64,000 bases of DNA from Candidatus Nitricoxidireducens bremensis (GTDB lineage Bacteria; Pseudomonadota; Gammaproteobacteria; Burkholderiales; Rhodocyclaceae), in the NCBI GenBank assembly GCA_030247725.1, contig JAOTRT010000005.1, positions 97,233 to 161,232 of the forward strand, read 5' to 3'. Shown piece by piece: positions 49,822 through 59,440 of this stretch (its first letter is position 1; each line of letters starts with the position of its first letter). The notes below the pieces were generated by a model that was not told the DNA's origin, ran no database searches, and saw nothing but the letters and a program-made list of their open reading frames with translations. Position numbers and translations under genes: made by a program.

Positions 49822-52413
49822 TTAGGAATTGCCTGCAGCCGGCGCGGCCGGCTTGGCGATCTTGTCCAGGCAGGCGCGCAGGTCGGCCGCCATCTCGGCG
49901 CCGGTCTGGTAGCGCCGCGCGGCATCCTTCTGCAGCGCCTTGTCGATGGTCGCCGCAAGGCAGTCCGGCAGCGCCGGGTTGATCGTACGGATGTCGGGGT
50001 GCGCCTCGTTGGCGATCTTGAACATCAACTGGGCCATGGAGTCGCCGCCGAAAGGCAAGGCGCCGCTGGCAAGCTGGTACAGGGTGACGCCGAGGGAAAA
50101 CAGGTCGGAGCGGCCGTCGATCTTCTTGCCGGAAAGCTGCTCCGGCGACATGTAGCTCGGCGTGCCGAGCACCATGCCGGTCTTGGTCTTGGAGGAATCG
50201 GTGATGCGGGCGATGCCGAAGTCGGTGACCTTGACGGTGTCGCTGTCCGGCTCGTACATGAAGTTGGCCGGCTTGATGTCCCGGTGCACGATGCTGTTCT
50301 TGTGGGCGTAGTCGAGGGCGTCGGCGATGCGGGCGACGATGCTCATGGCCTTGGGCAGGGGCAGCAGGTTGCCCGCCTTGGTATAGGGCACCAGATCCTT
50401 GCCCTTGAGGAACTCCATGGCGATGTAGGCCAGGTCGTGCTCCTCACCGGCGTCGTAGATCTGCACGATGTTCGGATGGTTGAGGCGGCCGGCGGTCTCC
50501 GCCTCGCGGAAGAAGCGCTCCTTCACTTCGACCAGTTCGTCCTCCTCGAACTCCTGGGACAGGGCCATGGTCTTGATGGCGACGACGCGGTTGATCTTCG
50601 GGTCGCGGCCCAGGTAGACGACGCCCATCGCCCCCTTGCCCAACTCCTTCTCCACCTGGTAGCGGCCCAGCATGGGCTTTTCCACGTTGCCGCTGGCGTC
50701 CAGCAGGCTGGCGTTGCTGCGGGTGGCCCCGCCGCCGCCGAGCATTACGGTTTCGGACAACTGCTTGGCCCGGTTCAGGCGCGTCTCCAGGTCCTTGAAC
50801 TTGGGGTTGTACTCGGCCATGTAGCGGAACACCGCCTCGGCCTTGTTGAACTGGCGCTTGCGTTCGAAGTCGAGGCCCAGGTTGTAGAGGTTCTCCATCA
50901 ACTGGTCGTCGAGGGGGCACTTGCGGAACTTGTCGAAGGCCATGTCGAGCTGGCCCTGGCCCTGGAAAGCGAGACCCAGCATGCGGTTCGATTCGGCCGA
51001 ATCCAGGTCCGACTTCTCTTTGCCGCGCTCGGTGACGAGGAAACGCTTGGTCGTCAGCAGCAGATGGCCCACCAGCAGCAGGGTCGCCGGCACCATGAGC
51101 TGTAGCCACATCAATTGGGTCGTCATGAGGGCGAAATGGGCGCCCACCAGCAGCGCCATCAGGACCAGGGTGACCGCCGCCCCCAGACCCGCCTTGAGCC
51201 GCGGCAGCAGCAGGATCAGGTAGAGGGCGACCACCGCGAAGACCGCCTTCTCCACCCAGAAGCCCCAGGTCGGCGCGACGAAGAAATGCTCGGAGAGGAT
51301 GCTCGATATGGTGTGGGCCTGCAGCATCACGGCCGGCATGGTGGTGGATACCGGCGTGACGAAGACGCTGCCGACACCCGCCGCCGTCGGACCGATCAGC
51401 ACGATCTTGTCCCGGTACTTCTCGTAGGGGATCTTGCCGGTCCTGACGTCGAAGAAGGAGTCCGCCGCGAAGGCCGGCAAACCATCCCGATCCCGGTAGA
51501 AGAAGGTGTACATCCGCGTGTCCGGATCGACGCCGATCTTCAGGCTGCCGAGCCTGACCGAATCGCCGGCCACCACCTTGATGTCCGCCGGCGTCAGATT
51601 CAGGCTCTTCGCCGCCGCCAGCAGGGAGAGGGACGGATAGGTCTTGTCGAAATGGTTGAGCACCAGCGCCTCGGTGCGGATGCCGCCATCCACATCGGGC
51701 GTATTGTTCAGGTGGCCGATGGCGGCGGCGTTCTCGCCGAGGATGTCGATCACCGAGATTTCCAGATCGGAGGTCGGCAGCGGCGGCCACTCGCCGCCGG
51801 CCAGCTTGACGGCGTTCCTTTTCACGTAGTCCGGCAGTTCCCTGTCCGGCCGGCCGCGCGGCTCGCCGAGATGGAACAGCATGGGCAGGGTCACGTTGCC
51901 TGCAGCGGCATAAGCGGCGGCGAGACGGCGATCGGTGTTGAGCTTCTGCTCGGCCTCTAGGAGCACGGGGCCGATCTGGCCCAGCACGCCGTCGATGGCC
52001 GGCGCCGGAGCCGGAGCGGCCTCGACACCTTCCGCCGGCGGCGTGCCGATAGCATTGTTGAAGATATCGATCAGCCGGTTGATGTAGGCGAGGCCGGGAT
52101 CGCGCTGGGGCTCCGACACGAAGATCGTGGTGGCGATCACCTTGGCCTTCGCGGCGACAAGTTTCTCCACCATCTCGGCCTGGATTTCGCGGGACCAGGG
52201 CCAGCGGCCGATGTTGTCGATGCTCTGCTTGTCGATGGCGATGACGGCAAGCTTGTCGGAGGGAACGCGATCCGTCATGCCGACGCCGAGGTCGTAGGCC
52301 TTGCGCTCTAGGCTTTGCAGCAGGTCGCCGTTACCGGCAGCCAGTATGAATAGGCTGACGACGAGGCCGATGAACCAGTCGGCCTTCAGGAAATTCGTCT
52401 TGCCCATTTTCAT
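49822..52413 (-). CDS. CHASE2-domain Ser/Thr protein kinase
   Basis: 863 residues from ATG 52413. N-terminal membrane helix (WFIGLVVSLFILAAG), extracytoplasmic CHASE2 (about 35-360), three helices at about 365-450, a TPR-like segment, then a Hanks-type kinase at about 570-840. Gly loop GKGAMGVVYLG, Lys in AIKTM, catalytic HRDIKPANF, DFG, and an activation loop ending GTPSYMSPEQ. It is the first gene of the operon. The paired CHASE2 domains of kinase and cyclase suggest that the two systems answer the same external cue. Confidence 0.92.
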   Translation of the reverse strand: MKMGKTNFLKADWFIGLVVSLFILAAGNGDLLQSLERKAYDLGVGMTDRVPSDKLAVIAIDKQSIDNIGRWPWSREIQAEMVEKLVAAKAKVIATTIFVSEPQRDPGLAYINRLIDIFNNAIGTPPAEGVEAAPAPAPAIDGVLGQIGPVLLEAEQKLNTDRRLAAAYAAAGNVTLPMLFHLGEPRGRPDRELPDYVKRNAVKLAGGEWPPLPTSDLEISVIDILGENAAAIGHLNNTPDVDGGIRTEALVLNHFDKTYPSLSLLAAAKSLNLTPADIKVVAGDSVRLGSLKIGVDPDTRMYTFFYRDRDGLPAFAADSFFDVRTGKIPYEKYRDKIVLIGPTAAGVGSVFVTPVSTTMPAVMLQAHTISSILSEHFFVAPTWGFWVEKAVFAVVALYLILLLPRLKAGLGAAVTLVLMALLVGAHFALMTTQLMWLQLMVPATLLLVGHLLLTTKRFLVTERGKEKSDLDSAESNRMLGLAFQGQGQLDMAFDKFRKCPLDDQLMENLYNLGLDFERKRQFNKAEAVFRYMAEYNPKFKDLETRLNRAKQLSETVMLGGGGATRSNASLLDASGNVEKPMLGRYQVEKELGKGAMGVVYLGRDPKINRVVAIKTMALSQEFEEDELVEVKERFFREAETAGRLNHPNIVQIYDAGEEHDLAYIAMEFLKGKDLVPYTKAGNLLPLPKAMSIVARIADALDYAHKNSIVHRDIKPANFMYEPDSDTVKVTDFGIARITDSSKTKTGMVLGTPSYMSPEQLSGKKIDGRSDLFSLGVTLYQLASGALPFGGDSMAQLMFKIANEAHPDIRTINPALPDCLAATIDKALQKDAARRYQTGAEMAADLRACLDKIAKPAAPAAGNS

Positions 52414-52552
52414 GTTCTTTGGCGCCCTCGTCTTTTTCCCCCTCCGATTCTGCCAACTTGAAGCAGAAACAGGGCCATAGTGCCAATTCTTACAGCCCGG
52501 CATGAACTCCGTCAATCGTTTTCTCGCCCACCGGATGGGCCTGTCCGGCTCT

Positions 52553-53515
52553 TCAGTACGGCATCTCCTGGCCGATGCCTTTCTCCTTTGCCAAGGCAAG
52601 AATCCGGTGGGCCACTGCGATATCCTGGATCGCCATGCCCTGGGACTCGAACAGGGTGATCTGCCCCGGGTCCGTCCGGCCGGGGCGGATGCCGGCGACG
52701 ATTTCGCCGAGCTCCACCAGCTGCCCTTCCTGGAGACGCCCCTTCTCCAGGGCGGGCAGCAGGTCACCCGCCTCCCGCAGGGCCGTGGCCCGGCTGTCCA
52801 CACAGACGAGAGATGCTTTCTGGATCGCCTTTTCGTCCAGCTCGCGACGGATCACTGCATTGGAACCGGCAGCCGTCACATGGACGCCCTGCACCAGCAG
52901 GTTGCCGTCGAACAGGGGCGCGGAAGCGGTCGTGATGGTCACCACCACGTCGGCACCCGCCAAGGCCTCCTCCGCCGTGCCCATCGACACCATCTCCACA
53001 CCCAGGCGACCCGCCATCTTGCGGCAGAAGGCTTCCCGCTTCTCGGCATTGCGGGAGCAGACCTGCACGCGGCGGATCGGCCGCACCCGGCACAGGGCCT
53101 CCACCTGGCTGCCTGCCTGCCAGCCGGCGCCGAAGACGCAAGCCGTGGCGGCATCCTGCCGCGCCAGATACCTGGCCGCCACGCCGCCGGCCGCGCCGGT
53201 GCGCATCATGCCCAGGGTGTCCGCCTCCAGGACGGCCAGGGGCCGGCCGTTGGCGGCATCGAACAGATGGACGAGGAAACGGGCGCCCTCGCGGCTCGCC
53301 GTGTAGGCCTTGTAGCCGAAGACGCCCGCATCGAGCAGCGCTCCCTGCAGGATGTGCAGGGACGCCGTCGGCACCCGGGTGCGCTGGCGCGGCACGTCCA
53401 CAGCCCGTCCCAGGGCGTGGGTCCGGTGGGCCTCTTCCACGGCCGCCAGGGCCAGATCCATCGTCAGCAACTGCCTGACGTCCGCTTCGCTCAGAAACAA
53501 TGCCATGTGCGTCAC
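52553..53515 (-). CDS. Ornithine cyclodeaminase / mu-crystallin family enzyme
   Basis: 320 residues. NAD(P)-binding segment VFGAGWQAGSQVEAL near residue 147, R-rich N-terminal half (RTGAAGGVAARYL) and a C-terminal IVAGIRPGRTDPGQITLFES, a signature of the family. Members act as ornithine cyclodeaminase, alanine dehydrogenase or ketimine reductase; residues for substrate choice are not resolved here. A start at 53506 is equally possible. It is alone, with a repeat-rich region upstream. Confidence 0.85.
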   Translation of the reverse strand: MTHMALFLSEADVRQLLTMDLALAAVEEAHRTHALGRAVDVPRQRTRVPTASLHILQGALLDAGVFGYKAYTASREGARFLVHLFDAANGRPLAVLEADTLGMMRTGAAGGVAARYLARQDAATACVFGAGWQAGSQVEALCRVRPIRRVQVCSRNAEKREAFCRKMAGRLGVEMVSMGTAEEALAGADVVVTITTASAPLFDGNLLVQGVHVTAAGSNAVIRRELDEKAIQKASLVCVDSRATALREAGDLLPALEKGRLQEGQLVELGEIVAGIRPGRTDPGQITLFESQGMAIQDIAVAHRILALAKEKGIGQEMPY

Positions 53516-53626
53516 TCCGAATAGCGCTTACCCGGTCAATTCTACGGGAGACGCTGCGGCCTCCCTATCAGTGCTCCATGACGCTGTGCGTCTTCCGTGA
53601 CGCATGAACGGGGGGTTGCGGTGCTC

Positions 53627-53728
53627 GCCAAGGACGGCGGGTATCCGACTCCCTCCATGTCCTCCGGGCCGAAAAAGCGCCGGCCCTCCTCCTTGACTTA
53701 CGGGAGTCGGATACCCGCCATCCTTGGC
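53627..53728. repeat. Long-armed hairpin repeat, copy 1
   Basis: Arms 53627-53653 and 53702-53728 are 27 nt and complementary except for one position that is G-U in the minus-strand RNA. The inner part holds GGGCCG/CGGCCC as a second small stem on the minus strand. The same 92-nt core recurs inverted at 62992-63083 with about 15 differences, several compensatory in the stem. No transposase or coding function is seen. Confidence 0.8.
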
Positions 53729-53789
53729 TGGATACGCCGGTACAGCCTGGCCACCAGACCTCCATGGCTTAATCCGCTCGGGCCGGTGG

Positions 53790-53835
53790 GGTGCCCTGCT
53801 CCGCGCAAGTAAAGAAGGAGGAGCCGGCCGCAGCC
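53790..53835. repeat. Possible degenerate third copy of the hairpin repeat
   Basis: CAAGTAAAGAAGGAGGAGCC resembles GGAAGTAAAGGCGGAGGGCC of copy 2, in the same orientation. The flanking arms are not recognisable. It immediately precedes the vapC remnant. Confidence 0.3.
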
Positions 53836-53837
53836 AG

Positions 53838-53975
53838 GCCATCGGTTCCCTCGACACCATGATCGCAGCCCACGCCTTGGCCCTGGACGCCACCCTGGTG
53901 ACCAACAACACGCGGGAACTTTCGCGCGTGGCGGGCTTGCGGCTGGACAACTGGGCGGAGCCTTCCGTTCCCTGA
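53838..53975 (+). pseudogene. vapC (PIN-domain toxin) C-terminal remnant
   Basis: 46 codons encode AIGSLDTMIAAHALALDATL, TNNTRELSRVAGLRLDNW, which matches the C-terminal third of VapC proteins (the DTxIAAHAL and TNNxREF/LxRVxGLRxxNW motifs). The upstream two thirds, the start codon and VapB are absent. Upstream DNA consists of repeat-like sequence. The toxin gene was probably destroyed by insertion of, or recombination at, the repeats. Confidence 0.75.
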
Positions 53976-54011
53976 AAACAAAGCGCCGGTCCGTGTCGCC
54001 ACGGCCGGCGC
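53972..54011 (-). terminator. Terminator of sucCD
   Basis: On the minus strand GCGCCGGCCGTG and CACGGACCGGCGC pair with a single bulge and are followed by TTTGTTTTC. Confidence 0.82.
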
Positions 54012-54036
54012 AGTGTGTGTCGAAGGCGTAAAACGC

Positions 54037-54930
54037 TTACAGCATCGCCTTCAGCAGCTTGGCCATCTCGGACGGGTTGCGCGTCACCTTGAAGCCGCAC
54101 TCTTCCATGATGGCGAGCTTGGCATCGGCGGTGTCGGCGCCGCCGGAGATCAGCGCGCCGGCATGGCCCATGCGCTTGCCGGCCGGGGCGGTGACGCCGG
54201 CGATGAAGCCGACGATGGGCTTCTTCATGTTGTCCTTGCACCAGCGCGCGGCGTCGGCTTCGTCGGGACCGCCGATTTCGCCGATCATGATGACGGCGTC
54301 CGTGTCCGGATCGTCGTTGAAGGCCTGCATGATGTCGATGTGCTTGAGGCCGTTGATCGGGTCGCCGCCGATGCCGACCGCCGACGACTGGCCGAGGCCG
54401 ATCTCCGTGAGCTGGGCGACGGCTTCGTAGGTCAGCGTGCCGGAGCGCGAAACCACGCCGATGCGGCCCTTGCGGTGAATGTGGCCGGGCATGATGCCGA
54501 TCTTGACTTCATCGGGGGTGATCAGGCCGGGGCAGTTGGGGCCGAGCAGCAGGGTCTTCTTGCCGCCCTTGGCTTCCTTCTGCTTCATCTTGTTGCGCAC
54601 CACCAGCATGTCGCGCACCGGGATGCCTTCGGTGATGCAGATGGCGAGATCGAGGTCGGCTTCGCAGGCTTCCCAGATCGCATCGGCGGCGCCGGCGGGC
54701 GGCACGTAGATCACGGAGACGGTGGCACCGGTCTGGGCCTTGGCTTCCTTGACGGAGGCGTAGATCGGCACGTCGAAGATCTTTTCGCCGGCCTTCTTCG
54801 GGTTCACGCCGGCGACGAAGCAGTTCTTGCCGTTGGCGTACTCGATGCACTTCTCGGTATGGAACTGGCCGGTCTTGCCGGTGATGCCCTGGGTGATGAT
54901 CTTGGTGTCTTTGTTGATGAGGATGGACAT
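54037..54930 (-). CDS. sucD: Succinyl-CoA synthetase alpha subunit
   Basis: 297 residues. CoA-binding domain with [12 protein letters not shown] near residue 14, and the phosphohistidine region [20 protein letters not shown] with the preceding GEIGGPDE loop. The catalytic His is in the RMGHAGA segment. GGGAG precedes the ATG, and sucC is 13 bp upstream. It catalyses the TCA-cycle step succinyl-CoA to succinate with NTP formation. Confidence 0.97.
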   Translation of the reverse strand: MSILINKDTKIITQGITGKTGQFHTEKCIEYANGKNCFVAGVNPKKAGEKIFDVPIYASVKEAKAQTGATVSVIYVPPAGAADAIWEACEADLDLAICITEGIPVRDMLVVRNKMKQKEAKGGKKTLLLGPNCPGLITPDEVKIGIMPGHIHRKGRIGVVSRSGTLTYEAVAQLTEIGLGQSSAVGIGGDPINGLKHIDIMQAFNDDPDTDAVIMIGEIGGPDEADAARWCKDNMKKPIVGFIAGVTAPAGKRMGHAGALISGGADTADAKLAIMEECGFKVTRNPSEMAKLLKAML

Positions 54931-54943
54931 GGTGTCGGCTCCC

Positions 54944-56104
<1,161 letters not shown>

Positions 56105-56244
56105 GCGTTTTCCTTGCTGTGTCTTGCGATAGGGAACGATGTTGCCGGGTTGTGCGCCGGTCGCTCGAACCGGGGCGCGCTGATGGCGGCACCGGGAAAG
56201 GCTCCGAGGCCCGGAAAGCCGGTCTCCCAGGCCTCCGAGGGGCG

Positions 56245-56263
56245 CCATAATATCACGTTATGG
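56245..56263. promoter_or_regulatory. Palindrome upstream of sucCD
   Basis: CCATAA-N7-TTATGG lies 141 bp upstream of sucC in an AT-rich patch and could be an operator or part of the sucCD promoter (TATTAT on the minus strand). Confidence 0.3.
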
Positions 56264-56296
56264 AGACAGACCGAATCCTAATGACTCCGAACTCGC

Positions 56297-56326
56297 CTGT
56301 CCGGCGCCGCTCCCGATGCCGGACAG
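56297..56326. terminator. Hairpin downstream of paaN
   Basis: CTGTCCGGC and GCCGGACAG form a perfect 9-bp stem 52 bp after the paaN stop, without a T tract. Possible Rho-dependent end or message stabiliser. Confidence 0.4.
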
Positions 56327-56377
56327 CCCTCAAGGCCGTGCAACTGCCGCCGGGCAGGCCGGAATCGGTGGCCCGGT

Positions 56378-58039
56378 TCAAGGAATGTGCCGGCGGCTCT
56401 GCACCACGAAGAAGCGGCTGGCGACGAAGGCGGCATCGGTGAGGCTGGCGTTGGCGGCCGGATTGGCGCCCGTGGCGTGGAAATCGGAGAAACCGGCCGA
56501 CTGGTTCACGAACACGCCGCCCGTCAGGTTGATGGACAGGGCCACGCCGGCCCGCAGGGAGGTTTCCTCCGCCAGTTCCAGCACATTGTCGTTGGTCGAA
56601 TAGACCGAGAAGGTGATGGCGCCCTTCTCGCGGATGGTGCGCTCGGCCACGGCGATGCTTTCCGCCGTGGTCACCGTCTGCACGACGAAGCTGATGGGCC
56701 CGAAACGCTCTTCCATCCAGGCCTCGCTGTCCGCCACCGGCGCCTTCAGCAGCAGGGGCGTGCGGATGCGCGCCTCCGGCCACAGGGGATGGACGAGGGC
56801 GGCGGAGGGGCGGATCACTTCGCCGAGGCTCTCGGCCCCCAGCAGCCGGTCCAGGGTAGCCGTCGACTGGATGGCGCCCAGCACCTCCACCGCGCGACCC
56901 GGGTCCTCGACGAACTTGCCGATGGAATTGGCGAGGTCGCGGCAGAACTGGTCGAATCCCACCGGCCCCTCGGGCGTCAGCAACCCGTCCTGGGGCAGGA
57001 AGAGGGTCTGGGGCGTGGTGCACATCTGGCCCGAATAGAGGCAGAGCGTGAAGCTGAGATTCCGCAGCAGCCCCGCGTAGTTGTCGGTGGAATCTATGAC
57101 GATGCAGTTCACGCCGGCCTTCTCGCTGAACACCAGGGCCTGGCGCGCGCTGTCTTCCAGCCACTGGCCGAAGTCGGGGCCACCCGTGTAGTCGATGAGG
57201 CGGATGTCCGGCTTCAGGGCCACGTCCTTGGTGATGGGCGCCTCGGCCGTGTCCACCAGCAGGCTGACGAGGTTGGGGTCGAAACCGGCCTCCTTGAGGG
57301 TCTGGCGCGCGATGGCGACGCTGATGGCCAGCGGCAGGATGGCCGACGGATGCGGCTTGACGATCACCGCATTGCCCGTGACCAGGCTGGCGAACAGGCC
57401 CGGATAGCCGTTCCAGGTGGGGAAGGTGGAGCAGGCGACCACCAGGGCCACGCCGCGCGGCACCACGGTGTAGCGCTTTTCCATCCTCAGGGGCGGCGCC
57501 TTGCCCTGGGGCTTCTCCCACACGGCGTGATAGGGAATCTGCTTCATCTCGCGCCAGGCCAGGGCCACGGCCTCCAGGCCCCTGTCCTGGGCGTGGGGAC
57601 CGCCGGCCTGGAAGGCCATCATGAAGGCCTGGCCGGTGGTGTGTATCACCGCATGGGCGATCTCCATGCTGTGGGCGTTGAAACGCGCCAGGATCTCGGC
57701 GCAGACGCCGGCGCGCACGTCCGGGCCGGCCTTCATCCAGGCCGGCATGGCTGCCTTGCCGGCGGCGATGAGGGCGTCGGGGCTGCACTTGGGGTAGCTG
57801 ACGTTGAGCGGAAAACCGTAGGGCGACACCTCGCCGCCGCCGCGGCCGACGACACCGGGCTGGTCCAGGTAGAACTGGGCATCCTGGTAGGCCACGAAGG
57901 CCTTCGAGCCTTCCTCGATGGCGTTCTCGCCGTAGGCCTTCGGGCTCTCGGCGTAGGGACTCCAGTAGCCGCGGCTCTCCAGGGCATGGACGGCGGACGC
58001 GAGCAGATCCTGATGCTTGACGAACATGGGGTGGGCCAT
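56378..58039 (-). CDS. paaN: PaaN-type aldehyde dehydrogenase of phenylacetate catabolism
   Basis: 553 residues from ATG 58039 (GGAGA upstream). An aldehyde-dehydrogenase fold: NAD segment VACSTFPTWNGYPGLFASLV, VIVKPHPSAILPLA, and catalytic Cys in LYSGQMCTTPQTLF. The N-terminal 150 residues (SPYAESPKAYGENA) and overall length fit PaaN, the ring-opening aldehyde oxidation partner in the phenylacetyl-CoA pathway. It lacks the MaoC hydratase domain of PaaZ. The adjacent flavodoxin and divergent paa genes support the call. Confidence 0.83.
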   Translation of the reverse strand: MAHPMFVKHQDLLASAVHALESRGYWSPYAESPKAYGENAIEEGSKAFVAYQDAQFYLDQPGVVGRGGGEVSPYGFPLNVSYPKCSPDALIAAGKAAMPAWMKAGPDVRAGVCAEILARFNAHSMEIAHAVIHTTGQAFMMAFQAGGPHAQDRGLEAVALAWREMKQIPYHAVWEKPQGKAPPLRMEKRYTVVPRGVALVVACSTFPTWNGYPGLFASLVTGNAVIVKPHPSAILPLAISVAIARQTLKEAGFDPNLVSLLVDTAEAPITKDVALKPDIRLIDYTGGPDFGQWLEDSARQALVFSEKAGVNCIVIDSTDNYAGLLRNLSFTLCLYSGQMCTTPQTLFLPQDGLLTPEGPVGFDQFCRDLANSIGKFVEDPGRAVEVLGAIQSTATLDRLLGAESLGEVIRPSAALVHPLWPEARIRTPLLLKAPVADSEAWMEERFGPISFVVQTVTTAESIAVAERTIREKGAITFSVYSTNDNVLELAEETSLRAGVALSINLTGGVFVNQSAGFSDFHATGANPAANASLTDAAFVASRFFVVQSRRHIP

Positions 58040-58099
58040 GGCGCTCTCCGGTTGGGGTCGGTGTCGATTCGATTCTAATCTCAGGAACGGCGCGCCCAA

Positions 58100-58549
58100 C
58101 TACAGCAGGGTCACCCACTCCTGGGCCCAATTGAGAGCTTCCTCGTCGGGCAGGGGCTGGGTACAGGCGTCGATCTCCAGGCGCTCGCCGACCCTGCGGG
58201 CACCGCAGGCGGCCAGCAGGGCATCCATCTGCTTGCCGGCGCGGCAGAACGTCTCCTGGTAGGTCTGGTCCCCGAGGGCGATGACGCCGTAGCGCAGATG
58301 GGACAGGTCGGGCTGCTCGCCGCGCAGGCGCTCGGCCAGCGGGATCAGGTTGTCCGGCAACTCGCCGTCGCCGTGGGTCGAGGTACACACCAGCACCGCG
58401 TCGCGGCCGTCGAAAGAAACGCTCCCGGCATCGGCCTCCTCCACGACTTCCACGGCATGGCCCAGGGCCGGCAGGTTATCCTGCAGATGGTCGGCGCACA
58501 TGCGGGCATTGCCCGATTCGGTGCCGACAACGATCAATATCTGCGCCAT
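58100..58549 (-). CDS. Flavodoxin
   Basis: 149 residues. FMN phosphate loop VVGTESGNARMCADHL at the N-terminus, aromatic-flanked second loop TSTHGDGELPDN, and GDQTYQETFCRAG. A good ribosome site (GAGGAG) precedes the ATG. Between paaN and the divergent diiron protein gene, it may supply electrons to that oxygenase-like protein, replacing the usual PaaE reductase. That pairing is inferred from position only. Confidence 0.88.
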   Translation of the reverse strand: MAQILIVVGTESGNARMCADHLQDNLPALGHAVEVVEEADAGSVSFDGRDAVLVCTSTHGDGELPDNLIPLAERLRGEQPDLSHLRYGVIALGDQTYQETFCRAGKQMDALLAACGARRVGERLEIDACTQPLPDEEALNWAQEWVTLL

Positions 58550-58624
58550 GTTCTCCTCTCCGGGGTATCAGACCATGCTTGCGGTTTTTTTGATACGATT
58601 CTAGCATTCGAAAAAATAATTTAT

Positions 58625-58644
58625 GTATCGCTTTGAAGCGATAC
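58625..58644. promoter_or_regulatory. Palindromic operator in the divergent paa promoter
   Basis: GTATCGCTTTGAAGCGATAC is an 8-bp inverted repeat with a 4-nt centre. It lies between flavodoxin/paaN and the diiron gene, just downstream of a TTGATA (58590) and AATAAT-like (58615) promoter. The form suits a TetR-type repressor such as PaaR; no regulator gene is in the window. Confidence 0.6.
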
Positions 58645-58662
58645 CACCCCAGGAGCGAGAAG

Positions 58663-59430
58663 ATGGCAAAACACGACATGAATGTGGCGACCCACGTCGC
58701 CGCGGGCGGCCGGTTCGGGGCGGGCGAGACGCTGGAAGCGGGCTACCGCAGCGAGCTGATGCGCCTGATGGTCATCTTCGTCGATTCCGAACTGGCCGGC
58801 GCCGCCGGCTTCTGCCCCTGGATCAACCGGGGGCCGAGCATGCGGGCGCGCATCGTCGCCGCCCGCATCGTCGCCGAGAAGTACGTCCACGCCGAGATGG
58901 TGCTGCGCCTGCTGGTGCCCTTCGGCATCAGCCCGGACCTCTACGTGCGCTCCCACGCCTGGGACTCGCGCCTGGACCGCACGGTGGACCTGGGCACGCG
59001 CCGCATCGGCGGCGACAAACGCCTCAATGTCTTCCACTATCCCGTGGAGGGCTGGGAGGACGCCGTCGTCTTCAACATGCTCATGGGCCTGGCGACGACC
59101 ATCCAGATCGCCGAGATGGCCGAATGCTCCTACGAACCCCTGGCCGAGACCGTAGCCAACATCCTGCCGCGGGAGCAGGAGCATGCGGCCCTCGGCGAAG
59201 CCGGCGTCCTGTCCGCCATCGAGCGCACCGGCACCCGCAGCGCGGCCCAGGCCGCCGCGGACTACTGGTACCCGCGCGTGGCCGCCACCTTCGGCCGCAT
59301 CGAGTCCGACCACGCAGCCCTCTACATCCGCTACGGCCTGCGCCGCCGCACCAGCGCCGCCATGCTGGCCGACTGGCACGCCCAGGCCGCCGCCGCCCTC
59401 GGCCGCCTCGGCCTCAAGGTTCCCCTCTGA
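58663..59430 (+). CDS. PaaA/PaaC-like ferritin-fold diiron protein
   Basis: 255 residues from ATG 58663 (AGGAG 7 bp upstream). Two metal-binding helices are visible: VAEKYVHAEMVL (ExxH near residue 75) and LPREQEHAALGEAG (ExxH near residue 170). This fits the phenylacetic acid catabolic protein (PaaA/PaaC) family of the multi-subunit epoxidase. PaaB, D and E are not present here. It starts the plus-strand paa operon with paaG, paaI and paaK. It may be part of a divergent two-component (diiron + flavodoxin) oxygenase or a relict. Confidence 0.68.
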   Translation: MAKHDMNVATHVAAGGRFGAGETLEAGYRSELMRLMVIFVDSELAGAAGFCPWINRGPSMRARIVAARIVAEKYVHAEMVLRLLVPFGISPDLYVRSHAWDSRLDRTVDLGTRRIGGDKRLNVFHYPVEGWEDAVVFNMLMGLATTIQIAEMAECSYEPLAETVANILPREQEHAALGEAGVLSAIERTGTRSAAQAAADYWYPRVAATFGRIESDHAALYIRYGLRRRTSAAMLADWHAQAAAALGRLGLKVPL

Positions 59431-59440
59431 GATTGCCTCC

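Noticed and set aside
48238..51105. A 955-codon plus-strand open frame
   Set aside because: Antisense to the FHA, PP2C and kinase genes, which carry complete motifs; shadow frame.
52470..52500. TTGGCAC-like sequence upstream of the kinase operon as a sigma-54 promoter
   Set aside because: The -12 half (TTGC) is missing at the required spacing.
52414..52803. 5' extension of the CHASE2 kinase gene
   Set aside because: It would overlap the cyclodeaminase gene and lacks the membrane helix at its start; ATG 52413 fits the family.
53597..53812. Small open frames across hairpin copy 1 (KDGGYPTPSM, SRIPAILG peptides)
   Set aside because: They are translations of the inverted repeat and appear on both strands; not genes.
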